From positions 1 through 5,898 of the forward strand of contig JBHHZP010000188.1 in the NCBI GenBank assembly GCA_046758085.1: a stretch of DNA of 5,898 bases, in the 5' to 3' direction. The translations under genes and the position numbers were made by a program. Positions within the stretch are counted from its first letter, which is position 1, and each line of letters starts with the position of its first letter. This document shows, piece after piece, positions 5,614 through 5,898 of the stretch. Origin of the DNA: VRUB01 sp046758085. GTDB lineage: Bacteria > Pseudomonadota > Gammaproteobacteria > Acidiferrobacterales > SPGG2. Below the pieces are notes generated by a model. It saw nothing but the letters and a program-made list of their open reading frames with translations, made no database searches and was not told the origin of the DNA.

Positions 5614-5629
5614 TTTTTTTCCTTTTTTT
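5614..5629 (+). other. T-tract, seven T, CC, seven T
   Basis: A strongly T-rich stretch in a pyrimidine-rich run (5599-5629) sits between the inverted repeat and the sigma-54-type promoter. It may give flexibility or intrinsic curvature for looping between activator and polymerase, or act as the T-run of an inefficient terminator. It is too far (about 45 bases) from the hairpin for a canonical terminator. No match to an IHF site was found by eye. Confidence 0.4.
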
Positions 5630-5631
5630 AG

Positions 5632-5647
5632 TGGCCTGCTTCTTGCT
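5632..5647 (+). promoter_or_regulatory. Sigma-54-type (-24/-12) promoter P2 upstream of the TorD-family gene
   Basis: TGGCCTG-CTTC-TTGCT matches TGGCACG-N4-TTGCW at 10 of 12 defined positions, with GG (5633-5634) and GC (5645-5646) in exact register. The predicted start near 5658 would leave the SD of the first ATG (AAAGG, 5651-5655) untranscribed, pointing to the downstream ATG at 5718 for this transcript. The paired upstream elements lie about 115-133 bases before the start, as at P1. Confidence 0.62.
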
Positions 5648-5663
5648 CTGAAAGGTACCGATC

Positions 5664-5898
5664 ATGATCGATATGCACGCAAGTGCTTCAACAAAAATAG
5701 ACGAAGGTAGTGGCGGTATGGAGGTGGACGCGGAGCAAGTGATCCGCGCCAATACCTACAGCCTGCTAGCCTCGTTGCTTGGAGCCCCCCCGTCAGAGGA
5801 CCGTTTGGCCCTGCTCAAACAGATCGACGTGCCCCAGGGCAACGGGCAGTCCGCCATGGCGGCCGCTTGGCACGCTCTGCGCTTGGCCGGTGAACACG
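5664..5898 (+). CDS. TorD-family chaperone (partial, cut by window end)
   Basis: The first 78 codons of an open frame continue beyond the window. The stretch VIRANTYSLLASLLGAPPSEDRL (residues 26-47) matches the N-terminal helix pattern of the TorD/DmsD redox-enzyme maturation proteins, which bind twin-arginine signal peptides and help insert molybdopterin cofactor into their partner enzymes before export. The expected client is a formate dehydrogenase encoded further right (inference from gene order). Two starts are possible: ATG 5664 with AAAGG eight bases upstream, giving an 18-residue extra N-terminus rich in Ser, Ala and Gly, or ATG 5718 (MEVDAEQVIRAN) with GAAGG at 5703-5707. The second fits both the family's usual short N-terminus and a transcript from P2. 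Confidence 0.85.
   Translation, partial: MIDMHASASTKIDEGSGGMEVDAEQVIRANTYSLLASLLGAPPSEDRLALLKQIDVPQGNGQSAMAAAWHALRLAGEH

Noticed and set aside
5500..5663. Molybdenum-cofactor riboswitch before the TorD-family gene
   Set aside because: The structure is explained by two inverted copies of a motif also found upstream of DUF3305, and I could not recognise the riboswitch's conserved core.

Overview
The window looks like a chromosomal segment of a Gram-negative bacterium, most likely a beta- or gammaproteobacterium. The basis is the gene set (DUF3305, DUF3306, a multi-cluster 4Fe-4S protein and a TorD-family chaperone in one direction), a gene arrangement I know from proteobacterial formate dehydrogenase loci. 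No ribosomal or other phylogenetic marker is present, so the placement is tentative. The catalytic formate dehydrogenase genes are not in the window; they would be expected to the right of position 5898.

Left part, minus strand (21-2290): moaA, for the first step of molybdenum cofactor synthesis, ends at a hairpin plus T-run terminator. Upstream of it, in the same direction, is a one-component regulator with an excisionase-type helix-turn-helix and a periplasmic-binding-protein-like sensor domain. The two are separated by 127 bases holding heptamer (ACTTGNN) repeats in both orientations, which fold into a terminator-like structure. The regulator's start codon lies inside a perfect 8-bp inverted repeat.

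Middle (2229-2638): a 410-base divergent intergenic region without a convincing gene. It contains two copies of a 17-bp motif exactly 30 bp apart, a 16-bp palindrome, and a sigma-54-type -24/-12 promoter (2568-2583) just before the rightward operon.

Right part, plus strand (2639-5898): DUF3305, DUF3306 and a 586-residue 4Fe-4S protein overlap one another as one translationally compact unit. A 164-base gap follows, then a TorD-family chaperone cut by the window end. That gap repeats the same layout: two more copies of the 17-bp motif, arranged as an inverted pair, then a T-rich stretch, then a second sigma-54-type promoter (5632-5647).

Putting it together: moaA supplies the cofactor pathway. 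The DUF3305/DUF3306/ferredoxin/TorD set probably serves assembly of, or electron flow around, a molybdenum (or tungsten) formate dehydrogenase. Two sigma-54 promoters with shared upstream elements suggest one enhancer-binding activator, not encoded here, switches on both parts of the rightward cluster. That regulatory layout is the most interesting thing in the window and is inferred from hand reading only.
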